Positions 24,701 to 33,864 of a stretch of 64,000 nucleotides of DNA are shown piece by piece (positions within the stretch are counted from its first letter, which is position 1; every line of letters begins with the position of its first letter). The stretch spans positions 91,350,708 through 91,414,707 of the forward strand of contig OX104127.1 of assembly GCA_944470555.2 (NCBI GenBank), written 5' to 3'. Position numbers and translations under genes: made by a program. Under the pieces are notes generated by a model. The model did no database searches. It saw only the letters and a program-made list of their open reading frames with translations, and was not told where the DNA came from. The DNA comes from Heterobilharzia americana. Taxonomy: Eukaryota > Platyhelminthes > Trematoda > Strigeidida > Schistosomatidae.

Positions 24701-27700
24701 TGACCTATTTTATTTATCATGCTGCTTTCTTGGTTCTTGTCATCATTATCATGTATATTGCATGTGCTTTAGTCAACGTTATCACCATCGTTATTTTAAA
24801 GTATTTATCATATCAACCAACAAATCTAGATGGCTGGTTTTATTTTTATGTGTTCAACTCTTTTTGGAACTCAAACTATTTCTATAAGATCGCTTTTGAA
24901 TTTACAGGCGTGGGGGTTATCTCAAAAGTTCTTAGAATTTATACAACGTATCCAGCAGATACTTAGCTGTTAGCAGCATTTATATTCAAAATGACCATTG
25001 CTGCCGTATATATGTATTGCCTACGGTCAGCAAAACAGTTTGTGGCTTGTACTCAGAGAACCTATGTTGAAGTTCAACACAATGAACACAAAGTAGCCTG
25101 TTTGCTGTGAGTTATGACGGTAGCAGAATATGAACTCATGAGTACGGGAGTGGAAGCAGTGAATATGCTCATAATGTGTGCTTGGTTAGAAACTCAAAGT
25201 TTAGATTCTGTAATTAAATAACTTAATTACCTAACCGCTAGTGTTACTTATAAGGATCTTGCTAACACATCATTGTGAAGTATGTTTATGATCTGAACTT
25301 TAGAATAAATTTTAATGGTCACTAATTTGTTTCCGTTTCTACAGTGATCGCTTAGGATTGAATGCTCTTACTTATGAAGATATTAGGAACAAACTTTGCT
25401 GTCTTGCGGTTATCACTGCCGAATCCTAGCCTTTAGTTACAGAGAGAAATATCTGTTCGTTTAGATTAGTTCGATGAGGTCACAAATAAAATCCAGCTGA
25501 ACCAGCACCGTAGTCAACTAGAATAACTTTAACCCAGCCAAGTTACCTATAGAAAAGCTAATTAATTCACGAGTACGGCCTACAAATAAATATCGATGCT
25601 TCGCTCGTCATTCGCTTTTACTGAGCTACTCAGTTCTTTTTTTATCTGCGACTGAAACCAGCACTAAAAATATTTGTCCTTTTGAAATCAGTACATCTGA
25701 GAAGTCAGTCGACATATGGAGCACGATCTTAAGATCACTAGCAGTTAAACACCGTCTGACTGCATAAATTGAATCGGGTAACCTACATCTCTGCATTATA
25801 TGCGTGTAGCATTCATCGATAAACAATAGATAGGTAATATTTATTGGTGAATACTTCTGTTCTGTTTATTTCAGGTTTTAAAATCCTCGGTCCCATCGCT
25901 TTAGAAACTGAGAGACTGTTTAACACGCCTTGTTCTTTGTTACCACATGAATTGGCTGGGAAAACACCTATTATTTTTTATTATTTGTCCCTTGGGTTCC
26001 TATTAAAACATGGGGCTTCAGTAGCACGTTGACGTTTCACTCTCTTTCTCTCTCTCTGTTTGCAGTCTTTCGAACCTGGCTCCACCACTGCCCATAACCT
26101 TTCATTTCTTCCTCGCACGTTCTCCATATGATCAACCTGGGACGCCTAACTCGTCGTTTCCTATTCGGGTTCCACTAGAGGGCCTGGCTTGGTCTGACGC
26201 GTGATGACCCCAAATGGTCTTTTCAGAGTATGTCCAGTCCAATCAATCTACACTTTCTTCTGCATATTTGTTAGGCGATGGGTTCTTGGTTGGTTTGTTG
26301 TCAGACCAGAGTTTCTCGTTGCTTATTCTTTCTGGCCATCTGATCTTCAGTGTCAGTATCGAGTGAGGGAGCGTGGGTAGCAGCTATTGATGTATGTGTG
26401 CATTTTGTTGGAAATGCTTTTTGTAGCGCGCGGCCAAGTCTCTGAACCACCACATGGAAGCACTGACTTGACTGACATTAGTGTTGAAAATCTGGATCTT
26501 GTTCACGCTTTATGCTGAGTGCAGTACAGTGCAGTGCAGTGCAGTAGATCTGCACACTGATTTCAGATTAATGCAGGCCTGTCTTGCTGTCTTTCCGATC
26601 CTGACTCGGATATCCTCATCTGTGCTACCATCTGTAGTTGAGATGATGCTACCTTGCCTAGGCGTGGGAAAGAGACAACTTCCTTTAGGTTTCTCCTACT
26701 GATGGTGATTGGTGCTTGTTATTGTTGGTTGGGTATCTTCATCACATGTGTCTTCTGTAGGTCCACTGGAAGAAGTCCCATCTTCGCTGCCTCCCCTCGC
26801 CCCTTCTGCCAACTTGTTAGTTTTCGCCTGTAGATCTTCGAGTTTTTGCGACCAGACATGAGACATAAATCACCATCGGCGAAATCCAAATCTTTTAGAG
26901 TCTCCTCATCGGTCCAGCCGGCCTATGCCCGTCATCTCGCTCCTCACAGTTTGTTGCATGATCTAATCCTATCCAGTCGACCACAATCCTGGAAGAACAT
27001 TGGTGACAGTTGGCGGGAACCTTGTCTTACCCCTGTCTTCACTTCAAAGGCGTCACTGAGATTTCCATTGTGAATCACTCGGCGTGTAGCCTCGTGATAT
27101 AGCATGTAGCTGTTAAATTAGATGGACGAAGGTTTGTGGCACTAAAACTATAGCGTTGAAGCAGCTGCCAAATACTTTTCGGTCGACGCTTTCGAAGGCC
27201 TTTTGAAAATTGATGAAGTTGAGGTTGAGTTGAGTTGACTGCCATTCTACGTTCTTTTCTACGATGATGCGTAGCGTTGCGATTTGATTGCTACATGATT
27301 TGTTCTTCCGGAAGCAAGGCAGCCTGTTCCAGTCGTAATTTTGAATCCAGAGCAGTTTTTAGTCTCTTCAGGATGATGTGGCTCAATATTTTGCTTGGTG
27401 TAGACAGGAGCATGATTGCTCAACAGTTCTTGCAAAGACTTAGCTCTCCGTTCTTTGGAAGTTTGACAAGGTAGCCCTTCTTCCAGTCGATCGGCAGGCA
27501 CCTTCACTTCCTTCCAAACTTTCTGCAACAGTGGTGTGAGCATGTTTGCTGTTGTCTCTGTGTCTGTTTTCAGGGAAAAACATCTAAAGTAATGAAAGTA
27601 AAGGCTGGTTAAGTAGGTCCACATTATAAGATATGCCTGTTGAGCTTTTGCTTCCAATCTGCTCACATTGTGGTTAATATTCCCATGTAGAAATATTGAA

Positions 27701-30700
27701 TCCAATATGATGTCATGATTTCGAATCAAAATTGGCATCTGTTTGCATGTGGTCAATAATATACTTTCCAGAATGTATTAAAGAAGCCTTTAGTATTTAA
27801 AAACTGCTCCGCGAAATGTCAATTATTTGTTCTTTGGTTTCTCACAAGGCTTTGTTTACTTCGAGATCCTTCGTACTCTGCTTACTTCATCTTTGTTCGT
27901 TATAGTTATTGAACAGGTACACTTACGTACAACGTTTTATGTTGGTAGATCTGTCTCTGTTTTAAACCTTATACAATGTTACTGATTAGAAAAATGATTT
28001 TATCACAAAAATATAGAATATGCTTTTGTGATTGAAAATGATCTATATTTTTGATACACAGCGACAAGAAGGCAGCCAATAGGGGAGTTGTTTTCAAGTC
28101 ATGATGAGATCATGTTCAGATCATGATTTATGCATGCGCTGACCTGACAACCTGATTGGAGAAATTCGACCTCATACAAGAAATCTGATTGGTTCATTTA
28201 TGGCTTCACTTTCTGAGTTTTGTAGATACATATATGTCATTTATTTGCATAATAAAGGTTGTCCCTATCCTCGCAGTCGCAGGCCGTCTTTGTTTTCTGA
28301 TTTTTCTTGCGGCTGAGTGAAGCAGAAGGTACTGAGGTAGGTCAGTCGTAATGGTATTCGGTTGAGGTGTCTATTGAGCCTCAGTATCATTATACCCACG
28401 TGCGCAACCCCACCACTCGGTCAACGGTTTTTTTATTTTTGACTATCTGAGACAGCTGTAGTTCGGCAGACTAGTATTGTTACTGGGTGATGATTGAAAG
28501 TGAAGTGAAAATTTAGACAACTGCCGGATAGACAAAAATGATAATCCGTATGATGCTCCCCCTCTCTGATTCAGTTAGATTTGGATTGGGATAAGAAATC
28601 CTGACTAGGCTGCCAGTGTGAATGCGATCAAGCGGTAGCAACGCGTCATGAATTCACATGACAGTCGGGTAAAACCCTTAGTGATTGAAGTGAAATAAAC
28701 AACTGGTCAACAGTCGGACCTTGTAGCTCAGTTGGTACAGCACCGGGTCGGAAAGCCGATGGTTGTTGATTGGAATCTGGCCGCGGTCTGAGTTTTCTTT
28801 TCACCTAATGATCTATGTTTCTCAAACTTTATCCTTTGGTCGCAATTCATTCTGAAGTTAATTTCCTTTGAATTTTTCGTTTTATAGACGAGATATTTCT
28901 TTCTCCTGTTGCAAGAATATTTTGCAACGGTGTTAATTCGTTTGAAGATGCTTGATTCTACGCTACCATCATTGGAATTTGGTACGTTGAAATGGTTTAT
29001 TCTCTTGATTTTATCTAGACGATTACAAATTCTGAATCGCCGCGTTTAAATACTTATTATTTCTGCTCTAAAGTCTTCGTTTTTAGTAATCTAGGAAACA
29101 AAAATCTTTTTAGAACATTTCATCCCATAGAATTTATAAGATCTCTTACTTAGAATGACATTACTCACACTACTGAAGCGTAACAATCAGCCTCTGTTGA
29201 TACAAGGCGAGGTTCAATGCTGTCAGCAGTTTCCTTTTCTTGTGTTAATGGTGAGATTTGGCGAAATGGTATAATAATCTAACTTCTGGTAATTTTGAAG
29301 AGTATGTAAAAACAAGCAATGTACTAACCAAGGCTGATCAGTTCAGTCCAGCAATGTCGACAGCTTGAGATTCAGCATCACACAATCAGGGTCTTTAATA
29401 TTTCAACAGCCTAGGGAATATCTATCCATATCATTATAGGACCAGGCATTACTGCGAAACGGTCCGAGTTGCCACACCTCACATCAGTACATCAAGTAAA
29501 ATGTCAATAAAGTGCCAGATGATGATAAGAAAATTCAGTCAGAAGAAATACAAACTACGAAAAGAGAGAAAGGAAGAATGAGAAAATAGTGAGATTAGGT
29601 ATAACGTCGTTAAGATGAGGATAATGTGTGTATACATCTGCGCCACTGACTTCGGTTCTCAGCCATATCACCTAGAGTCAGGCTCCAACCACTGGTTCCT
29701 CTTGTCCCACGGACACCAACCACCTAGTCTGCATCACCCCACATGACTCAAACCAACAGTTAAAGACTTCATACATCGATGCCCCGTTTTAGTCTGTACA
29801 ACTCGGGCCTCTTCCAACCTGAACCTACTTCGACCAACATTGTGTGACGAGGCAATCGGCGACTAGGCATACGCAACACATGTCCCAACCAGCTATCTCA
29901 GTCGATAAAGGTTAACAACATCGTCAACGGATTTACCTCAACTCCCTAAAACTCTACACCTGACTTCAGTGTTACTCACATGGTGACACCACGGAATACG
30001 GCAGCCTATACTACGAAGGCAACGCTGGTCAAACACTTGAAGCCTTCTCATGTCTTCCACCTTCAATGACCATGTTTCACAGCCATACAGTAGAACAGAG
30101 GGGACTGCTGTGCAGTACACGCCATCCTTAATAGACAATCGGATATCAAGGTGGCACCATAGGTGGTGTTAGTTGGCGAAAGCCAGTTGAGCCTTTTGTA
30201 TTCGTGCAGAGATTTCATCGGCCACTGAGCCATCAGAGTAGGGGTGATCCTACTTCCCAGGTAAGTGAAGTGGTCGACACACTCAACCACTACATTCTCT
30301 ATTGTTAGCCGTGGTGGGGCACCGTTGAAGAACAATCCTGGATCAACAGTTTGCGTTTGGGTGGTGAGAAACACCTCCCAAACATTCTGGAATTGCCATT
30401 CAAGGTGTTTAGAAGACTCTGCATCTTGTGAGCGTCTTTACCTTACAGGATTATGTCATCTGCATATTCTAGGTCTAGGCCTAGTGAAGAACACTCTGGC
30501 GTTCAAAACAGGGGTTGTTGGGTGAGAGTCACTACCAGAAACGAAAATGTGTGGGTACATTCAGCTGAATCGAACAGAAAAATCATTCGAGATTTCACTC
30601 TTAGTTAATAGCAAACAAATAAACTGTTAGAGTAACTGTTTTACTAATAAGCCTTAAGTAACCACTTCTGTTATGCATACGTATGCGAGCAGCAGTGTAA

Positions 30701-33321
30701 GTGTACGTACAAAATGCATACATGTTTACCGCCCGGTTATTCTTCTATTATGGTTCATGCTGTATATCACCAGTGTAGTGTTAGCAAAGCGTCAGTCGAA
30801 AAAGATTCATGATCACGTTTTTACGGACTACTTTAAAATGTTTTCAAGTACACTTATTATCTCGTATTTAATGTAGATAACCGTAATAAAAGGAAACGGG
30901 AATCATTAACAAACATAAAGATATAGCTACTAATCTTGTCTTTTGCCAGTTAAAGGTCGTTTTCAATTCACTTAGCGAATATGAATTTATCATGAAGGCA
31001 TGCACTGAATTATAAAAACTGGTATGCAGACCTTTAGTGTTATCACAAGTGTGTAGTCTCATCTGAACGTCCAATATTTCATGACAAGAGAAGACTGATA
31101 ACTGCTGCTAAGGACTGAACTTTCTACCCGTAGAACTACTCATCGCAACTTATTGAACAGTTCAAATAATTCCTTAACTGTGCGTTACACAAACTATAAT
31201 ATCTCTTAGTCTAATAGGCGGCCTGCTAGAACCTTGGGTTACCAAGTTTATCCATGGAACATTTTCCACCAAATTCTTTCTTTTCAATTTGTTTTAATCA
31301 TTTAAATATGTGAGAAGACAGAAGTGATGAAGATACCGCACCACCACCATCAACAACAACAACAACAACTCCAATCACCGTCAACGGGAGAAACTTAAAG
31401 GAAGTAACCTCCTTCACTTATCTAGGAAGCACTGTTTCAACTACAGGCGGGACGGACGAAGACGTCAAAGTGAGAATCGGAAAAGCAAGACAGACGTTCA
31501 TTAGCCTGAAACCAGTGTGGAGATCTTCTGCACTCAGCATGCGGAACAAGATACGGATTTTCAACACCAACGTCAAGTCAGTGCTCTTGTATGGTTCAGA
31601 GACTTGGCGCGTCACGAAAGGCATTTCCAATAAACTACAGACATTCATCAACAACTGCTTACGCTCGCTACTGAAGACCAGATGGCCAGAAAGAATAAGC
31701 AACAAGGAACTCTGGGAACGAACCAACGAAGCAAGAACCTATCACGCAACAAATATGCAGGAAGAAGTGGAGATGGATTGGCCATGCACTGAGAAGGCCG
31801 ACTGAGGACATCACGCATCAGGCCAGTTGCTCGAGTGGAATCCCCACGTGAAGCGACGAGTTGGACGTCGGTGCCGAGGGTGACATGGAGGAGGTCGTGC
31901 GAGGAGGAAATGAGAGCTTGTGGGCTGTCGTGGGACCAGGTTCAAAAGATCTCAGAGAACAGAGGTCACTGGAGGTGTGCTACTGAAGCCCTGTGTTCCA
32001 CTAGGAACCCAAGGGACTAATAATAATAATAATATAATAATAATTTAAATATGTCCTTCAAATGTATCATGTACTGTTGCATATTTTTATACTGTTTCCA
32101 ACTCTCCGTTTCTCGAGTCTGTCACAAAGCAGAGAAAATCTTACGTGATATGGAAGTGGACTTTTCAGTGCGCAAAAGTGCATCATATTTCTATCCGTCA
32201 GATGCTTAGCTTGAATTGTGGATTTTTGTACCGTCTGAATGAACCACCACTACCAAAATTACGCTTACATTTCTGTTGATTCTTCATTATGGACAGGATG
32301 CCCATCCAGAACCAGCTGACTATTTCAGATTATTACCTTGAATACTGCTATTATTAACATCATTCGGATGTAATAACCGCTTCATCTGAATGTACTGGTC
32401 TGGGAGTGAAAAATTACATGCTGAGGATTCCATACTGTCATAAATATTGTTTGGAATACAGTGATTATTATTATTACAACAGCGGGCTGGAGCAATACGA
32501 TTCGACATCGGCTAAAAAAGGTAGACATCAGTATATATATATACTTGGTACTGTTTCAGTGGGTGATAACTAACAGATCACTATAGAGTTGTACTTTACT
32601 GAAATTACGGGATCTTACTCTCATATTAAGGTTCGGCAGTTGGTAAGCCACTGTAATGAATAAAGTCAGTTGGATGATGACAATTTAGAGAAACAAGCTT
32701 TTCTCTACTATAAACGACTCTTCTCTATGATATCCATATCAGTACTTATTATACGTATATTCTTGATTAAATGTGTCCATTTATTCATTTTTTTAAATCA
32801 TTATCACTAATATTTAAGTTCATGGTGCAATCACATTTTCATTTTATTTATGATCATAGAAACAACTTGGGAATTATGGGTTCAATTTTCTTCATCATGT
32901 AATCAAAATGAGGTAAGCATTAGTTAGGTTATTATGCATTCCCTGACACACTATTCTCAATGTATCAGATATTTTTTAAAGTTTTACCTTGAATTGAATA
33001 GTTCACTATGCTAAGCATTTGTGAATTAAAGCTTCTTTTTTTGGTTGTTATTGTTTTTGGAAAATGCGTATTTAAATATACTTTTTAGTAAATGATCATA
33101 ATTTTGTTCTACTATCAATTCAATTTCATTTAGAATCCCACTATGTTATGGAGTTTGATCTCAAATAACAGTAGTAAGGATGTAAAATCAGGTACTATCT
33201 ATCCTATCAAATCATTTCATACAGAAGATATTCAGGTAATCCAATAGTTCTGCTGTCTTATGTATTTCATTCAATCTGTTTCTTCTTATTTTAGATGCAA
33301 GTACTTCTTCTTCAACACTAA
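6683..33321 (+). CDS. MAD2L2: MAD2L2/REV7 HORMA-domain protein, whole gene span
   Basis: REV7 is the HORMA-domain adaptor of DNA polymerase zeta (binds REV3 and REV1 in translesion synthesis) and of shieldin. Coding exons by eye: 6683-6710, 6746-6861, 23204-23385, 28893-28981, 32860-32912, 33134-33235, 33295-33321. Every junction has GT-AG and phases agree, giving 198 residues (human REV7 is 211). The product is collinear with REV7: helix A (FIESVIHLYLYERNVYP), the CNNPDVKEYIFNCVES stretch, the IRLKMLDS helix, the WELWVQF strand, and the C-terminal safety-belt segment ending MQVLLLQH. An optional exon at 25345-25408 with the alternative acceptor at 28888 also keeps frame (221 residues). The introns hold most of the window's retroelements. 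I found no stop or frameshift in the chosen exons. Which isoform is made is unresolved. Confidence 0.88.
6711..6745 (+). other. 35-base micro-intron of MAD2L2
   Basis: GT...CAG, 35 bases, AT-rich. Schistosome genes are known for very short introns at their 5' ends followed by long ones; here the next intron is 16.3 kb. Splicing is required because exon 1 and exon 2 are in different frames. Confidence 0.75.
6746..6861 (+). CDS. MAD2L2: MAD2L2 exon 2
   Basis: Encodes residues 10-48 with the first HORMA helix (LISDFIESVIHLYLYERNVYP), aligning with the REV7 segment before its CHPELNQYI stretch. Ends in phase 0 at AAAG|GTAAAC. Confidence 0.92.
7091..8267. other. MAD2L2 intron 2, unassigned part
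   Basis: AT-rich intronic sequence with only short open frames. No element or exon was recognised. Confidence 0.5.
8268..9383 (-). mobile_element. RTE-A fragment with internal deletion
   Basis: Minus-strand non-LTR retrotransposon remnant. 8346-8549 encodes the C-terminal WLGHVLSMP region; 8546-9383 encodes reverse-transcriptase fingers/palm and the linker before it (9090-9293: ITENDGTLITSQDKWLERWA and the following EAQFNWP). The thumb region, present in the related copy at 16.6-17.2 kb, is missing at the 8545/8546 junction. Stops interrupt all frames. 8546-9383 is almost identical to parts of 17173-18793. Confidence 0.8.
9384..10589. other. MAD2L2 intron 2, unassigned part
   Basis: No exon seen. 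The stretch from about 10200 has higher GC and may already be the 5'UTR of the RTE-A copy that follows, but I could not place its start. Confidence 0.4.
10590..14075 (+). mobile_element. RTE-A non-LTR retrotransposon, nearly complete, dead
   Basis: Order on the + strand: a 5'UTR-like stretch; an apurinic-type endonuclease (from HIGAFNVLTLSQIGQQASLA near 10940 to about 11640, with VVAGDFNA near 11404); a linker; reverse transcriptase 12240-13150 (REQQARENQTGFRPG near 12627, SSGVRQDCPLSPALFNFII near 12920); a C-terminal domain 13150-13915 (YLGNRI, LLYGCETWSLKVEDMRRLQV); and a 3'UTR ending GGACC near 14072. Numerous stops and frameshifts are present. The catalytic YADD is YADG (13063-13074), removing a metal-binding Asp. 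It sits sense in MAD2L2 intron 2. Left boundary and target-site duplication were not found. Confidence 0.88.
14110..15672. other. MAD2L2 intron 2, unassigned part
   Basis: AT-rich, only short open frames, nothing recognised. Confidence 0.5.
15673..16164 (+). other. Unrecognised coding-like stretch in intron 2
   Basis: Two consecutive open frames (15673-15948 and 15958-16164 onward) with balanced composition. The second reads NKIARYLTENGDTAHFEEAM at about 16039-16098 after a TTTTTAG, so it could be a lost exon, a retrocopy or part of an unknown repeat. It runs into the 3' end of an RTE-A copy near 16165. Part of it (about 15860-16075) resembles 63225-63425. No function is assigned. Confidence 0.3.
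17867..17876 (+). repeat. Target-site duplication, left
   Basis: CTGTGAGGTT, matched at 18650-18659. The empty site is preserved in the related copy near 9240. Confidence 0.85.
17877..18649 (-). mobile_element. 5'-truncated RTE-A inserted into an older RTE-A
   Basis: The open frame 18075-18647 (-) encodes an intact C-terminal domain of about 190 residues, from AFANLRHLWRRRDIRLSIKG to the stop after CIHTLSSS, followed by the 3'UTR and a short ATG/ATA-rich tail (plus-strand CATCATCACCATC at 17877). It is flanked by the 10-base duplication CTGTGAGGTT at 17867-17876 and 18650-18659, and removing it rejoins the host element. It is the least damaged RTE-A segment here. Confidence 0.9.
18650..18659 (+). 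repeat. Target-site duplication, right
   Basis: CTGTGAGGTT, the partner of 17867-17876. Confidence 0.85.
20640..21955 (+). mobile_element. Ancient RTE-A remnant
   Basis: Heavily decayed + strand copy. Near 20700 it reads EVETVANNLKQKRAVD, the linker-to-RT junction. Near 21350 it reads EYAYDIILLGE followed by LLNTLNRNLRMFEMRF, the palm/thumb with YADD changed to YAYD. Near 21920-21950 the terminal RRMYIAAFSSS is recognisable. Much of the intervening sequence has drifted or been lost. Confidence 0.65.
21960..22980. other. MAD2L2 intron 2, unassigned part
   Basis: AT-rich (many T runs), no exon or element recognised. Confidence 0.5.
22985..23150 (+). repeat. Possible tRNA-derived SINE-like repeat
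   Basis: GC-richer island in AT-rich intron with a B-box-like GGGTTTGATCATC and a following CCACCTACTGAGG. An A-box-like TTGGTTTGGTGAAATG precedes it. This is a pol III promoter-like layout only; no second copy was aligned. Confidence 0.35.
23204..23385 (+). CDS. MAD2L2: MAD2L2 exon 3
   Basis: Starts after TATTTTTAG in phase 0, encodes ICNNPDVKEYIFNCVESIRP and on through VESLVLHFDKLNEEFI, and ends at ATTCA|GTGAGT in phase 2. It aligns with REV7 from its CHPELNQYIQ stretch to the FVFEI strand. Confidence 0.93.
23920..24850. repeat. Inverted repeat (foldback-like) with SINE tail at its centre
   Basis: Left arm about 23920-24135 and right arm about 24656-24850 are reverse complements over roughly 190 bases with small indels. 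Read in matching directions both arms would encode FHKLLT, YHAAFLVL and IMYIACALVNVIT; this is probably incidental. Inside lies a second inverted pair (24544-24568 and 24634-24658, 23 of 25 matching) bracketing a SINE 3' tail. It may be a non-autonomous foldback element. Confidence 0.65.
24572..24633 (+). repeat. tRNA-derived SINE, 3' part
   Basis: B-box-like GGTTCGAATCC, then GCGGTCCAAATTTTCATTTC and CCTTCAATCACCATCCAGTA, matching the SINE tail at 58250-58300. Confidence 0.65.
25345..25408 (+). CDS. MAD2L2: Possible MAD2L2 cassette exon
   Basis: It follows a strong acceptor (CCGTTTCTACAG) and continues exon 3 in frame: DRLGLNALTYEDIRNKLCCL. A donor at GCG|GTTATC (25409) would leave phase 0, which fits the acceptor at 28888 (next codons TRYFF). 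If the donor is not used, the frame stops at TAG 25425-25427 and the protein would lack its C-terminal half. REV7 length and alignment do not need this exon. Confidence 0.35.
25430..25957. other. Intronic sequence, unassigned
   Basis: Only short open frames; nothing recognised. Confidence 0.5.
25971..27572 (-). mobile_element. RTE-B retrotransposon, 5'-truncated
   Basis: The minus strand carries the second half of RTE-B, starting at ANMLTPLLQKVWKEVKVP (near 27550), with degraded palm and C-terminal domains, the terminal tract before CCCTTGGGTTCCTA (25996) and an (AAT)-rich tail. Stops break every frame. Imperfect flanking repeats GGGAAAACACCTA (25958) and GGGAAAAACATCTA (27573) look like a target-site duplication. 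It lies antisense in the MAD2L2 intron before exon 28893-28981. Confidence 0.8.
27590..28440. other. Intronic sequence, unassigned
   Basis: AT-rich; no exon or element recognised. Confidence 0.45.
28441..28512 (-). repeat. SINE tail fragment
   Basis: Nearly the same as 58051-58122 (GTAGTTCGGCAGACTAGTAT and TGGGTGATGATTGAAAGTGA), i.e. the reverse complement of the SINE 3' tail. Confidence 0.6.
28716..28806 (+). repeat. tRNA-derived SINE, head and body
   Basis: Begins GGACCTTGTAGCTCAGTTGG, a clean tRNA D-arm/A-box; the B-box is weak (TTGGAATCTGG); it ends GCCGCGGTCTGAGTTTTC and TTTTCACC. Not called a tRNA gene because the anticodon and T arms do not pair. Confidence 0.65.
28893..28981 (+). 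CDS. MAD2L2: MAD2L2 exon 4 (alternative start at 28888)
   Basis: Encodes YFFLLLQEYFATVLIRLKML and then DSTLPSLEF, matching the helix before the safety belt. Two AGs five bases apart precede it: 28887 (phase 0, for joining the optional exon) and 28892 (phase 2, for joining exon 3 directly). Ends TTTG|GTACGT in phase 1. Confidence 0.85.
29436..30482 (-). mobile_element. RTE-A 3' half, near-copy of 13.07-14.07 kb
   Basis: The reverse complement matches 13070-14072 almost base for base, including the same frameshift after the TQTQTV stretch and the same early stop after CRVLGS. Unlike that copy it keeps EYADDI (near 30455) and the last 3' bases (CAGTAATGCCTGGTCC). It is 5'-truncated near 30482 and lies antisense in the MAD2L2 intron. 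Confidence 0.88.
30530..31299. other. Intronic sequence, unassigned
   Basis: AT-rich; no exon or element recognised. Confidence 0.5.
31300..31311 (+). repeat. Target-site duplication, left
   Basis: ATTTAAATATGT, matched at 32043-32054. Confidence 0.88.
31312..32042 (+). mobile_element. RTE-B 3' end insertion with clean target-site duplication
   Basis: Contains the thumb and C-terminal region: [20 protein letters not shown] near 31415, then [20 protein letters not shown], the terminal [20 protein letters not shown], and a (TAA)n tail. The C-terminal frame has one shift near 31790. Flanked by ATTTAAATATGT at 31300-31311 and 32043-32054. It is sense in the MAD2L2 intron and similar by eye to 45725-46462. 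Confidence 0.92.
32043..32054 (+). repeat. Target-site duplication, right
   Basis: ATTTAAATATGT, the partner of 31300-31311. Confidence 0.88.
32860..32912 (+). CDS. MAD2L2: MAD2L2 exon 5
   Basis: Phase 1 start after GATCATAG; encodes ETTWELWVQFSSSCNQNE, the beta strand equivalent to the REV7 TFTVLVHT strand. Donor GAG|GTAAGC, phase 0. Confidence 0.9.
33134..33235 (+). CDS. MAD2L2: MAD2L2 exon 6
   Basis: 34 codons: NPTMLWSLISNNSSKDVKSG, then TIYPIKSFHTEDIQ. The PIK segment matches the REV7 safety-belt LIPLKT region. Acceptor TTTCATTTAG, donor CAG|GTAATC. Confidence 0.92.
33295..33321 (+). CDS. MAD2L2: MAD2L2 exon 7 and stop
   Basis: Acceptor TTCTTATTTTAG, then MQVLLLQH and TAA. It corresponds to the KMQLYVEERAH end of REV7, here a few residues shorter. 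Confidence 0.9.
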   Translation: MQVLLLQH

Positions 33322-33526
33322 AATGAGATCATTTTTCATGTTATTCAGTAAACAAAATTATAAAATAATAATAATGATAATAATAATACAGTTCTTTTTG
33401 AAAACATTTGTTTCCCGATACAAATTTAAAACAAGCAACAAACGTAATTAAAGCAGGATTTATTGAATTCGTAAATTTCAGTAGGAATCGTCAGTTGTTT
33501 TACTCAACATATATGATTTTATATAC

Positions 33527-33532
33527 AATAAA
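33527..33532 (+). terminator. MAD2L2 polyadenylation signal
   Basis: AATAAA 206 bases after the stop, the first canonical hexamer seen downstream apart from an AT-rich (AAT)n tract. Confidence 0.5.
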
Positions 33533-33565
33533 GGAATACATCCACATATAATATAGACTGAGACA

Positions 33566-33861
33566 TTGACTAAGGCATACCAACAAGGAGTGAATCATTT
33601 AATTATGTCAAACAAATACATAGGTGGTACGGAAAGGTGTCTGTCTACTAGTATGATTAAGCATTTACCTAAATATTTGAGGCAAGTAGAATCAAAAATC
33701 CCGTGGAATTCGATTACGAAATACCTAATAGATTATCGACATGATGTTGACACCAATAAGGTCTTCTCAGTTGTCAGCAGACAGCGGAATAAAAAAATGG
33801 TTGTCATCGTGGAAGCATCTACGTTTAGAGTTCATAAACTGAGCCTATATGTATGGTAGTC
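33566..33861 (+). mobile_element. Penelope-like element, GIY-YIG C-terminal fragment
   Basis: Open 97-codon frame with YIGGTERCLSTSMIKHLPKY (GIY-YIG-type YIGxTxR and HLPK), then SITKYLIDYRHDVDTNKVFS and RNKKMVVIVEASTFRVHKLS, which fit the end of PLE endonuclease domains. The reverse transcriptase part is absent. Confidence 0.65.
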
Positions 33862-33864
33862 ACC

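Noticed and set aside
26481..26702. 73-codon + strand frame as a gene
   Set aside because: Antisense of the RTE-B C-terminal region; it contains only a short GTGCA repeat of no evident meaning.
28716..28790. tRNA gene
   Set aside because: The D arm looks like a tRNA, but anticodon and T arms do not pair and the SINE tail follows; it is a tRNA-derived SINE.
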